Assembly (NCBI GenBank): GCA_001577215.1
Contig: LSCC01000026.1
Coordinates: 1 to 28,806, forward strand
Source: Fidelibacterota bacterium TCS52
GTDB lineage: Bacteria > Fidelibacterota > Fidelibacteria > Fidelibacterales > Fidelibacteraceae
Reading direction: 5' to 3'
DNA length: 28,806 bases
The notes under the pieces were generated by a model, which did not search any database, was not told where the DNA came from, and worked only from the letters and a program-made list of their open reading frames with translations. Shown in pieces: positions 6,934-14,942 of this stretch; the stretch's first letter is position 1, and each line of letters starts with the position of its first letter. Position numbers and translations under genes: made by a program.

Positions 6934-7779
6934 TCATTTTTCCGTTTGAATTAACTTTTTTACTTCTTCTATTGTTTCCAATATTTTTTTATTATTACCA
7001 CCATCTCGTTTTTTTAATTTTAATAAAATGTCAAGTGCTTCATTGTAATATCCCTGCTTAATGTATAATCTTGCTATCGTTAATGTTTCAACATTAATAG
7101 CTAGATCAATATTCTCCTTATTATCTTTTTTACCACCCTTATCATTTCCCTTTTTTGAAAACTTACTTTCTGATTTATCTACAATTTTTTTGCTCTTTTT
7201 TTTATTAGATTCTGCATCGGCATCCGGCATAATAGCTAATTTACTTTTGGGGGATTTTTTTTCAGTATTGTTTTTTATTTCGTTTTTGTATTTTTCTGCA
7301 TTTAATTTTAGTTCTTTTATTAGTGGATTTAAGTTTTTATTATTACCATTTAATCTTTTAGGTGATCGTGAACGAATATTTTTTGTCATTTTCTGTATAT
7401 TTGGTTCCGGATTAAATTCGGAAGGAACATTACGATATTTTCTAATAAATGCCCGCATTTTATTATTTGATTTAACAGCTGATATTAATTCATAAAAATA
7501 TTTTAATTCACCAATTGAATAAGAGGATTTGTTTAAATTGACCAATATTTCAGCAGCTTTAATAAATGTAGGATCTTTATCTAATATTTTTGTAAACTGT
7601 TTTATTGCAATTTCTACATTTCCGATTTCTTGATTACAAATGGCACGCAAATATTCAATAATATTATTCTTTGGTAATCCAATATCAATTGATTCTATTT
7701 TATTGTGAGCATCATTAAATTTACCTGACTTTAACAGTTCAGTAACTTCTGTATATATATTTTCTATTTTTGAATTCAA
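6934..7779 (-). CDS. TPR protein with a lysine-rich linker, TTG start
   Basis: This 281-residue protein has N-terminal TPR-like helices (~1-75: LLKSGKFNDAHNKIE, NVEIAIKQFTKILDKDP). A long Lys/Asn/Ser-rich, probably disordered linker (~105-225) follows, and a last TPR hairpin (ARLYIKQGYYNEALDILLKL) is at the end. There is no signal peptide, so it should be cytoplasmic; TPRs suggest a scaffold role, partner unknown. The start codon is TTG. It is supported by an upstream duplicate in which the matching position is ATG in the same context (AATTC-AAAATAGAA). A promoter lies 57 bases upstream. pepQ follows after 24 bp, so this is probably the first gene of the peptide-degradation operon. Confidence 0.8.
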   Translation of the reverse strand: MNSKIENIYTEVTELLKSGKFNDAHNKIESIDIGLPKNNIIEYLRAICNQEIGNVEIAIKQFTKILDKDPTFIKAAEILVNLNKSSYSIGELKYFYELISAVKSNNKMRAFIRKYRNVPSEFNPEPNIQKMTKNIRSRSPKRLNGNNKNLNPLIKELKLNAEKYKNEIKNNTEKKSPKSKLAIMPDADAESNKKKSKKIVDKSESKFSKKGNDKGGKKDNKENIDLAINVETLTIARLYIKQGYYNEALDILLKLKKRDGGNNKKILETIEEVKKLIQTEK

Positions 7780-7835
7780 AATAATGATTTTTTCAAGAAA
7801 TATTTTGTCATTTTTTCATAATATATCGATAACTA

Positions 7836-7864
7836 ATTGTAAATATTATTTACATAAATATCAA
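7836..7864 (-). promoter_or_regulatory. Promoter of the TPR-pepQ operon
   Basis: Minus-strand -35 TTGATA (7859-7864), 17-base spacer, -10 TACAAT (7836-7841), 57 bases before the TTG start. The same arrangement at the same distance occurs in the duplicate copy at 8571-8599, which makes the call much stronger. Confidence 0.7.
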
Positions 7865-7897
7865 CAAAAATAGTAATAATTTTTATATATAATAATC

Positions 7898-8428
7898 TCA
7901 AAAAGCATATGAACAACCGATTATAATTCCCGGCATAAATGTACTAGAGTTTTCCCCTCGTCTAAAATTATATCCTAATCCGAATTCCCAAAAGAAATTC
8001 TTAACTACCAAATAATCCAAACCTAATCCTACTCCTACGCTGGTTATCCTTTCTTCCATATCATCTATATCCGAATAACTATATCCACCAGCCAAAAATA
8101 GGAATAATTTCGATAATTTTGTCATATGTAAAATGTGATGATATTCCATTCCAATATTAATTATTTTGTTTGTATAATCATAATCGGAATCTTTATCTTC
8201 ATTATAGTAGAAAAAAGAAACAAATTTTAAATCAGTTCTTTTGTTCATTTTAAACGAATATGTAATCCCATAACTTGAAATAGTGGACCCTGAAACTCCG
8301 ATATATGTTTTATAAGATGAAATATCCATCAAATTATCTTTATTTTGTTTTTTAAAAAAACTTTTACAAAAAAGTAACGAACTTACAAATAACAATAGTA
8401 TTACAATAGTTAATTTACTAAATTTCAT
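7898..8428 (-). CDS. Small outer-membrane beta-barrel protein
   Basis: This 176-residue protein starts with a signal peptide (MKFSKL, hydrophobic to ~20; LLFC at the cut could be a poor lipobox). The rest alternates polar and hydrophobic residues with many aromatics (YSFKMNKRTDLKFVSFFYY, FFWEFGLGYNF) and ends ...GCSYAF. This is the strand pattern and terminal phenylalanine expected of an outer-membrane barrel of about eight strands. No specific family was recognised and the function is unknown. A strong site (AAAGGAG) lies 6 bases before the ATG, overlapping the stop codon of a 23-codon upstream reading frame. The gene sits between the two copies of the duplicated promoter/TPR start. Confidence 0.8.
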   Translation of the reverse strand: MKFSKLTIVILLLFVSSLLFCKSFFKKQNKDNLMDISSYKTYIGVSGSTISSYGITYSFKMNKRTDLKFVSFFYYNEDKDSDYDYTNKIINIGMEYHHILHMTKLSKLFLFLAGGYSYSDIDDMEERITSVGVGLGLDYLVVKNFFWEFGLGYNFRRGENSSTFMPGIIIGCSYAF

Positions 8429-8440
8429 TTTTCTACTCCT

Positions 8441-8512
8441 TTAATTATTTTCATTCCTTTCTTTTAAAAGTTTAGATACCTCATTATAGACTTTTTCTAT
8501 TTTGGAATTCAT
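8441..8512 (-). pseudogene. 23-codon remnant duplicating the start of the TPR gene
   Basis: This short frame begins MNSKIEKVYNEVSKLLK and stops after 23 codons. Its first 17 residues match the N-terminus of the TPR protein at 12 of 17 positions, and the DNA upstream also matches, including the promoter. Homology stops at codon 17. It may be a dead fragment left by a tandem duplication, or it may act as a leader peptide, because its TAA overlaps the ribosome-binding site of the barrel gene. Confidence 0.7.
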
Positions 8513-8605
8513 ATTATATGTTTTTTCTCAATAAAATTATCAATAAATTAACGCGAAATATTTACATTTAATTTTAAAAAATATTTACAAAAATACCAAC
8601 AAAAA
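8462..8605 (-). repeat. Duplicated promoter plus TPR-gene start (partner at 7729-7870)
   Basis: About 140 bp here aligns with 7729-7870: the first 17 codons, a leader of 57-59 bases, and a -10/-35 pair with 17-base spacing, followed by a shared ATTTACAWAAATAYCAACAAAAA stretch (as read on the plus strand). The copies have diverged, so the event is not recent. The two copies flank the outer-membrane barrel gene. Confidence 0.75.
8571..8599 (-). promoter_or_regulatory. Promoter of the barrel gene (duplicate copy)
   Basis: Minus-strand -35 TTGGTA (8594-8599), 17-base spacer, -10 TAAAAT (8571-8576), 59 bases before the ATG of the 23-codon frame. It should drive the small frame and the outer-membrane barrel gene together. 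Confidence 0.65.
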
Positions 8606-8679
8606 AATGAAATGAATTTACAGATAAGCATAAAGTTGATAAAATAACTATTAATTTAAATCTCAATTCCATTTTATTT

Positions 8680-9552
8680 CTATTGATTATTATCATTTTT
8701 TGTTTCTTTTACATTCAATTGATCGGTTAATTTAATTCCATTACTTTCAATAGTTATCAATTTTTTTCTATATAGAGTACCGATCGCTTTCTTAAATGTC
8801 TTTTTACTTTCATCAAATAATTTATGTATGACTTTTGGTGAACTTTTATCATTAATGGGTAAAAAACCGCCCTGTTTTTTTATTTTATCAAGAATTCTAT
8901 CGGAAAGATCAACAACCTTATCAAATCCAAGTTTATTTAAACTTAGATCTACTTTTTGGTCATCTCTGATCTTTTTGATAAATCCATTGATCCGTTGTCC
9001 CTTTTTCAATTTCTGAAAAACATCACTTTTATAGAGTAATCCACGAAAGCTATTATTCACTATTGCATTATAGCCCAAATCTGTTTTGCTGAATATTAAT
9101 AATTCTACATCCTGTCCAACTTTGAGATCATTTGGAATATCATTTAAATGTTTATTTGTTTTCATGGTTGCAACAATACGATTGCTCTTTTCATCTAAAT
9201 AGATATAAACAATATATGAATTGTCCTCTACCATTTTATGTCTTTGTTCTCTAAATGGTACAAATAAATCCTTTTGTAATCCCCAATCTAAAAAAGCACC
9301 TATAGAATCTGCAGAAACAACCTTTAAATATGCAAAATCGCCGACTTTTGCATAAGGTTGCTCAGTTGTGGCAATTATTCTATCCTCAGAATCAAAATAA
9401 ATAAACACATCGATCATATCTCCAACTGTACAATTTTTTGGTACATACCGAGAAGGAAGTAATATCTCTCCAAGATCAACTCCATCAAGATAAACACCAA
9501 AATCGACTAATTTTGTAACTATTAATTTATTTATTCTACCTACCTCTATCAT
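8680..9552 (-). CDS. CvfB/YitL-like S1 RNA-binding protein
   Basis: This 290-residue protein matches the CvfB family in length and layout. S1-type OB folds are in tandem: residues ~1-60 (RINKLIVTKLVDFGVYLD, GEILLPSRYVP), ~65-130 (GDFAYLKVVSADSIGAFLDWG, VPFREQ) and ~140-210 (GQDVELLIFSKTDLGYNAIV). A C-terminal winged helix lies at ~220-275 (KIKKQGGFLPINDKSSPKV, TLYRKKLI). Family members bind RNA and affect virulence-factor and translation control in Firmicutes; the exact role here is unknown. The ATG has a modest AAAGAG site. It lies 32 bp behind radC in the same direction. Confidence 0.9.
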   Translation of the reverse strand: MIEVGRINKLIVTKLVDFGVYLDGVDLGEILLPSRYVPKNCTVGDMIDVFIYFDSEDRIIATTEQPYAKVGDFAYLKVVSADSIGAFLDWGLQKDLFVPFREQRHKMVEDNSYIVYIYLDEKSNRIVATMKTNKHLNDIPNDLKVGQDVELLIFSKTDLGYNAIVNNSFRGLLYKSDVFQKLKKGQRINGFIKKIRDDQKVDLSLNKLGFDKVVDLSDRILDKIKKQGGFLPINDKSSPKVIHKLFDESKKTFKKAIGTLYRKKLITIESNGIKLTDQLNVKETKNDNNQ

Positions 9553-9584
9553 AAAAACATCTCTTTAATTTGTTAAATTTTTCA

Positions 9585-10292
9585 TTAGATCAATCCATTA
9601 TCTGCAAAACTATAATATTTATTAGCTGCAATAATTAAATGGTCTAAAACCTTAATACCAATTATTTCTCCCGATTTAACTATTTTTCTTGTAATTGAAA
9701 TATCTTCCTTACTTGGTTCATTATTTCCACTTGGATGATTATGCATCAAAATTACACCGGCAGCTAAATTATCTATAGCTATTTTAAATATTTCTCTCGA
9801 GTGAACAATCGAACCATTTAAATGCCCCGAACTTACAATAACATCTTTAAAGATCCTATTATTGCTATTTAACAAAATGATCTTAAATACTTCATTATTT
9901 AATAATGAGAGCTTGCTTCCATAAATTTTGGCAACATCTGCAGGAGATGTGATCTTTGGTGAATCTTTATTAATATCTTGTTTAGAAAATCTTGTACCTA
10001 ACTGAAAAGCAGAAGCAATTGTAACTGCCTTAGCTAGACCAATTCCATTTATTTTCTGTAAAGCACCAATAGTCATTCGCCCCAATTTTGATATTCCTCC
10101 GGCTTCGGAAATTATCTGTCTTGCAATATCAACAGCTGTCTTTTGTTTCGTTCCCGTCCTGATCAGAATTGCAATTAATTCCGCATTAGTCAACTTGTCA
10201 GCACCATATTTTTCCAATTTTTCACGCGGTCTATCTTCAGCTGGCCAAGAACTAATTGTTTTATAATTTGTATTATTTTTCTTTTTGATCAT
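9585..10292 (-). CDS. radC: RadC/YeeS-type JAMM-domain protein
   Basis: This 235-residue protein belongs to the RadC (UPF0758) family. The N-terminal half holds the conserved WPAEDRPREKLEKYGADKL segment and a helix-hairpin-helix (INGIGLAKA, ~81-89). The C-terminal half is an MPN/JAMM domain with the metal-binding motif MHNHPSG (H184, H186) and the later acidic residue in SKEDI (D197). The family's role is unsettled, and the old DNA-repair assignment is doubtful. The true start is the ATG at 10292, which overlaps the stop of the B12-binding gene as TAATG; a TTG 27 bases further upstream is less likely. Translation of the two genes is probably coupled. Confidence 0.93.
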   Translation of the reverse strand: MIKKKNNTNYKTISSWPAEDRPREKLEKYGADKLTNAELIAILIRTGTKQKTAVDIARQIISEAGGISKLGRMTIGALQKINGIGLAKAVTIASAFQLGTRFSKQDINKDSPKITSPADVAKIYGSKLSLLNNEVFKIILLNSNNRIFKDVIVSSGHLNGSIVHSREIFKIAIDNLAAGVILMHNHPSGNNEPSKEDISITRKIVKSGEIIGIKVLDHLIIAANKYYSFADNGLI

Positions 10293-10699
10293 TAATCTCT
10301 TGGATTTTTTATAAACCAATCATTGATAAATTGATTTATCTTTTTTGTAGAAGTTCCGGGACCAAATATTTCAGCAACTCCTTCCTGTTTTAATTCTTTA
10401 ATATCTTCAGATGGGATCACTCCACCACCGATCAACAACACATCGTTAATTTCGTTATCTTTCATCAATTTTACAATTTTAGGAAATATTGTCATATGTG
10501 CACCTGATAATATTGAAACTGCAATAACATCCGCATCTTCTTGAATAGTGGCATTTACGATCATTTCCGGTGTTTGTCGTAAACCCAAATAAATAACTTC
10601 CATTCCGGCATCACGAAAAGCATTCGCTAATACCTTTGCTCCTCTATCGTGACCATCTAATCCTGGTTTCGCTAAAACAATTCTTATTTTTTTCCCCAT
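10292..10699 (-). CDS. B12-binding domain protein, methylmalonyl-CoA mutase small-chain type
   Basis: This 135-residue protein is a stand-alone cobalamin-binding domain. It shows the full base-off/His-on signature: DGHDRG (D15, H17, G20), the SIL of VSILSG (S62-L64) and the GGG at 91-93, ending with the usual FGPGTS. Such a free domain normally pairs with a separate catalytic chain to form methylmalonyl-CoA mutase, which interconverts succinyl-CoA and methylmalonyl-CoA on the way to or from propionate. The catalytic chain is not in this window. A good AAGGAAAG site precedes the ATG. It overlaps radC by one base. Confidence 0.93.
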   Translation of the reverse strand: MGKKIRIVLAKPGLDGHDRGAKVLANAFRDAGMEVIYLGLRQTPEMIVNATIQEDADVIAVSILSGAHMTIFPKIVKLMKDNEINDVLLIGGGVIPSEDIKELKQEGVAEIFGPGTSTKKINQFINDWFIKNPRD

Positions 10700-10750
10700 A
10701 TCTTTCCTTTTTTATTAAGTTAATTATTTTTTGTCATTAAATAAACAATT

Positions 10751-11209
10751 TTATTTTTTAAAAATTTTTAATTTACTATCTAAAACAAATGTAACCGGTC
10801 CGTCATTTATTAATGAAACATCCATCATTGCTCCAAATTTTCCTGTTTTAACTAAAATATCATAATTTATTAATTCATTTGCAAAATATTCATATAATTT
10901 TTTTCCTTTTGTTGGAGATGCAGCTTTAGTAAAACTCGGTCTTCTTCCTTTTAACCAATCGGCACAAAGTGTAAATTGAGAAACAATTAATATCTGTCCA
11001 TTTACATCTTTTACAGATAGATTCATCTTATCGTTTTTGTCGGAAAAAATCCTAAAACCAACTACTTTCTTAACTAAAAAATCAACATCTTTTTTGGAAT
11101 CATTTTCAAACACTCCCAAAAAAATTAGTAAGCCATTATCAATTTTGCTAACTACTTTTTTGTCAACTTTTACTGAAGTTTCTTTTACTCTTTGTAATAC
11201 TGCTATCAT
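10751..11209 (-). CDS. dtd: D-aminoacyl-tRNA deacylase
   Basis: This 152-residue cytoplasmic enzyme hydrolyses D-amino acids (and mischarged glycine) from tRNA, keeping translation homochiral. Both active-site motifs are present: VSQFTL (77-81) and the Gly-cisPro motif NDGPVT (135-140). I start at ATG 11209 (MIAVLQRVKE), the family's normal N-terminus; a TTG start 27 bases upstream would add nine residues not usual in the family. The C-terminus is slightly extended (KLKIFKK). It lies downstream of dnaE after about 130 bp. Confidence 0.96.
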   Translation of the reverse strand: MIAVLQRVKETSVKVDKKVVSKIDNGLLIFLGVFENDSKKDVDFLVKKVVGFRIFSDKNDKMNLSVKDVNGQILIVSQFTLCADWLKGRRPSFTKAASPTKGKKLYEYFANELINYDILVKTGKFGAMMDVSLINDGPVTFVLDSKLKIFKK

Positions 11210-11341
11210 TTTTTTACTTATTTTTTTACCTGTCAAATTGAGTAATTTATTTAATTGGGTTCATTTCTCTTGTGTTTGTTGTTAAATTTTCCTTTGTATT
11301 TTGACATTTTAACGCGATATATTTTTGTGGCTTTACCAATT

Positions 11342-14300
11342 TTAACTAAACCACACATTCTTCTTCCCTAATTCAGCTTTTAATTCTTCTACTAATGACC
11401 ATGATGAATTAACTTTAATATTCTTTGCTGTTTTTATCCATTCTTTATTATTCTCATCAACTATATGAATCTTCAAACTTATTTTACCACTGTATTTTTT
11501 TAATATTTTATTTATTAAAAATTTTAATTTGGTGGAATCATTTTTTTCGTAATCAATTCTAATATGGAGTTTTTTAACCATTTTCTCCCTAAGTTCATTC
11601 AATTGAATTAACGAATCCATAATAATTGTCTTCTCTTTATTATCTTTATCTCGCTTAGATATTTTCCCTATTACAAATACTTCATTATTATCAATAATAT
11701 TTTTTTTATTTTTTTCATAAGTATCACTAAAAGCTAAAATTGTTACTTTTTTAGTTAATGTTTCAAGTATAAATCTTGACCATGGTTTATAATTTTTATC
11801 AAAATACACTTTTGGATTCGTTACAATTCCTCCAATTTTATACTCACCAACATTACTTTTATTTAATAATTCAATATTTGAAAATGCTTCTAATTCATCA
11901 CGATATTTTTCAAGTGGATGCCCGGAAAGATAAAATCCAATGAATTCCTTTTCTTTCTCTAATTTTTTGCTTTCTTTCCAATCAGCTAATTCTCTTAATT
12001 TTGGCTCTTTCATTATTGTGTTTTGATGATCAGATCCAAATAAACTTACTTGTTTTGAATTTTTTTCATCTTGATACTTTTGCCCATATCGTAATGCTTC
12101 ATCAACCATGCTTAATAATTGATTCCTATTACCCGGCAGAGAGTCCATTGCACCAATACAGATCAGTGCTTCTAATGCTTTTCTATTTACTGCTTTATAA
12201 TTTATTCTACTTGTAAGATCAAACAAAGATGTAAAATTTTCCCCCTTTTCACAAGCTTTTACTATTGATTCTGCCGCTTTGTCGCCCACATTTTTTACTG
12301 CTGCCAATCCGTAAATTATTTTTCCATTCTTAACAGAAAATAGTGATTTAGATACATTTACATCAGGATTAATAATTGAAATATCCAAACTTTTAATTTC
12401 TTCTATCTTTTTAGCAACTTTTTCAATTTTTCCCCGTTCGCTATTCAAAATAGAAGCAAAAAATTCTGCTGGATAATGTGTTTTCAAATAAGCTGTCTGA
12501 TAAGCAATTATTGAATATGCAACTGCATGACTTTTATTAAAACCATAGTCAGCAAATTTTGAAAGTAGGTCATAAATTTCATTTGCAAGTTTTTCGGTTA
12601 ATCCTTTTTTCTTTGCTCCTTCAACAAATTCACCTCTTAATTTCTTTAATATTTCACGCTGTTTTTTTCCCATTGCACGTCGCAAAATATCTGCTTTACT
12701 TAATGTAAATCCACCTATTTTGGAGACAATTTGTATAACTTGTTCTTGATATACAATTATTCCATAAGTACTTTTCAAAATTGATTTTAATTTAGGATGT
12801 AAATAGTCAATCTCTTCTTCACCTTGTTTACGACGAATAAACGATGGAATATTTCCCATAGGACCAGGACGATATAATGCATTCATTGCTACAAGATCGT
12901 CGATTTTACTTGGTTTTAATTGTTTTAAATATTGACGCATTCCGTCGGATTCAAATTGAAAAATTCCAATTGTTTCTCCTGCACTAAATAGTTGATATAC
13001 TTTTTTATCATTTAATGGAATTTTTTCAATATCAATTTCTATATTTTTTTCTCGCAACAAATCGACCGTATTTGCTATTACTGTTAATGTCCTAAGTGAA
13101 AGAAAATCCATCTTTAATATTCCAATATCGTCTAATGACTTCATATCATATTGAGTTACAATATCATCACCTGATTTATATAAAGGCACAAAATCAATTA
13201 ATTTACCCGGAGTTATTACTACTCCTGCAGCATGTGTACCCGCATGTCTAACATTTTTCTCAAGTACTTTTGCATTTGACCAAATTTTTCCATATTCCTC
13301 GTCACTGTTTATGAATTCCCTTATTTCCTGAACCATATTTTCTGCTTTTTCAAGAGTTATACCTAATTCATCAGGTATCATTTTTGACAACTTGTCTCCA
13401 ATTGCATACGGAAGTTTTAAAACCCTTGTAACATCTCTAACTACTCCTCTTGCCATCATACTACCAAAAGTTATTATCTGACAAACATTATCTTCTCCAT
13501 AAATTCTTTTCACATAATCAATTACTAAATTTCTTTTTTCATAACAAAAATCAATGTCAATATCGGGCATTGAAACCCTATCCGGATTTAAAAACCTTTC
13601 AAAGAGTAGATCATATTTTAATGGGTCAACGCCTGTTATCCCCAAAGAATAAGCAACTAAACTTCCGGCAGCAGAACCACGACCCGGCCCAACTGAAATA
13701 TTATTATTTTTTGCATATTGTATAAAATCACTTGTAATTAAAAAATAACCTGGATAACCCATTTTATTTATTACTTTCAATTCGTAATCTAATCGTTTTT
13801 CATATTTTGAAGTTATTTTATCACCAATTCTTTTTTTCAATCCCTCTTTTGCCAATTTTTCTAAATATTTATTTGGCTCTTGAATTCCACTCTCTTTTGG
13901 AATGAGAAATTCCGGTTGTAAATATTCTCCCATTTTGATTTCTAAATTACATTTATCGGCAATTTTTTTTGTATTTGCAATTGCTTCCGGAAATTCCTGA
14001 AATAGTTCCTCCATCTCAAAACCGGATTTCAAATAGAATTGATCACCATAATATTTTTTCCTATTTTCATCATAAACAGTATTTTTTGAACCAATGCATA
14101 ATAACATATCATGTGAAACTGCTTCTTCTTTTGCAGTATAATGAGAATCATTAGAGCATACTAATGGAATGTTCAACTCTTTTGACATCTTACTAAATTC
14201 ATCAACAACAATTTTTTGTTCTGGAATTCCATGATCTTGAATTTCCAAATAAAATCTATCAGGAAACATTTTTTTAAATTCCAAAGCTGCTTTTTTTGCA

Positions 14301-14767
14301 TCTTCATATTTACCTAAAATAACTTTTTCTGCAACTTCTCCTTTTATACAACCAGAAAGTGCAATTAATCCTTCATTATATTTTTCCAACAATTCTTTGT
14401 CAACTCGCGGAGTATAATAAAAGCCTTCTAAATAACCTAATGAAGTCAACTTAATTAAATTATAATATCCTGTAGTGTTCATTGCCAATAAGATCAAATG
14501 ATTGCTTGGTCGTTTTCCACTTTGTCTCGATTTCTTTTTAAATCTTGATCCTTTGGCTACATATATTTCACAACCAATAATTGGTTTAATATCAAAACTT
14601 TTTGCTATTTTATAAAATTTAATTGCCCCGAACATGTTACCATGATCAGTTAATGCTATAGATTTCATATTATGTTCTTTTGCCTTTTTAACGATCGACT
14701 CAATTTTTTGAGATGCATCCAATAAACTATAATCGCTATGAACATGTAAATGAATGAAATCTGACAT
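11342..14767 (-). CDS. dnaE: DNA polymerase III alpha subunit
   Basis: This 1141-residue protein is the replicative polymerase subunit, full length for the DnaE1 type. The N-terminal PHP domain (1-~280) keeps its metal-site residues (HLHVHSDYS with H6/H8/H10, LTDHGN, GCEIYV, SNDSHY). The C-family polymerase core has GPGRGSAAGS (360-369) and the catalytic acidic motif MPDIDIDF (D402, D404). Helix-hairpin-helix and finger elements follow (FADYGFNKSHAVAYS), then an OB fold (~1000-1070) and a C-terminal tail domain. The intact PHP residues leave open metal-dependent proofreading. An AGAGGAG site lies ~12 bases before the ATG. No intein is seen. Confidence 0.98.
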   Translation of the reverse strand: MSDFIHLHVHSDYSLLDASQKIESIVKKAKEHNMKSIALTDHGNMFGAIKFYKIAKSFDIKPIIGCEIYVAKGSRFKKKSRQSGKRPSNHLILLAMNTTGYYNLIKLTSLGYLEGFYYTPRVDKELLEKYNEGLIALSGCIKGEVAEKVILGKYEDAKKAALEFKKMFPDRFYLEIQDHGIPEQKIVVDEFSKMSKELNIPLVCSNDSHYTAKEEAVSHDMLLCIGSKNTVYDENRKKYYGDQFYLKSGFEMEELFQEFPEAIANTKKIADKCNLEIKMGEYLQPEFLIPKESGIQEPNKYLEKLAKEGLKKRIGDKITSKYEKRLDYELKVINKMGYPGYFLITSDFIQYAKNNNISVGPGRGSAAGSLVAYSLGITGVDPLKYDLLFERFLNPDRVSMPDIDIDFCYEKRNLVIDYVKRIYGEDNVCQIITFGSMMARGVVRDVTRVLKLPYAIGDKLSKMIPDELGITLEKAENMVQEIREFINSDEEYGKIWSNAKVLEKNVRHAGTHAAGVVITPGKLIDFVPLYKSGDDIVTQYDMKSLDDIGILKMDFLSLRTLTVIANTVDLLREKNIEIDIEKIPLNDKKVYQLFSAGETIGIFQFESDGMRQYLKQLKPSKIDDLVAMNALYRPGPMGNIPSFIRRKQGEEEIDYLHPKLKSILKSTYGIIVYQEQVIQIVSKIGGFTLSKADILRRAMGKKQREILKKLRGEFVEGAKKKGLTEKLANEIYDLLSKFADYGFNKSHAVAYSIIAYQTAYLKTHYPAEFFASILNSERGKIEKVAKKIEEIKSLDISIINPDVNVSKSLFSVKNGKIIYGLAAVKNVGDKAAESIVKACEKGENFTSLFDLTSRINYKAVNRKALEALICIGAMDSLPGNRNQLLSMVDEALRYGQKYQDEKNSKQVSLFGSDHQNTIMKEPKLRELADWKESKKLEKEKEFIGFYLSGHPLEKYRDELEAFSNIELLNKSNVGEYKIGGIVTNPKVYFDKNYKPWSRFILETLTKKVTILAFSDTYEKNKKNIIDNNEVFVIGKISKRDKDNKEKTIIMDSLIQLNELREKMVKKLHIRIDYEKNDSTKLKFLINKILKKYSGKISLKIHIVDENNKEWIKTAKNIKVNSSWSLVEELKAELGKKNVWFS

Positions 14768-14838
14768 TTTTATTATTTCTCCTCTTTACCTATTTTTTTT
14801 ATCATATCAGTACAATTAGCATCATTTGTTATTTATCC

Positions 14839-14899
14839 TGTGAAATGGTGGAGCTTGCGGAACTATTTCATCATGGGCATTTGTACAATTCATTTCACA
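14839..14899. repeat. Intergenic inverted repeat, higher-GC patch
   Basis: The 175 bp between ubiA and dnaE contain a 9-bp perfect inverted repeat, TGTGAAATG (14839-14847) and CATTTCACA (14891-14899), with a 43-base loop visibly richer in GC than the flanks. The word GTACAATT also occurs at 14811 and again inside the loop. It looks like a small miniature-element scar rather than a terminator, because no T run follows the 3' arm tightly. Confidence 0.45.
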
Positions 14900-14942
14900 T
14901 TTTTTTCATGTATTTTCGTGGTTATCAACATATCAAAATTAT

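Noticed and set aside
11251..11307. 18-codon minus-strand frame (MSKYKGKFNNKHKRNEPN) between dnaE and dtd
   Set aside because: No ribosome-binding site, no recognised family, and a frame this short is expected by chance in AT-rich DNA.
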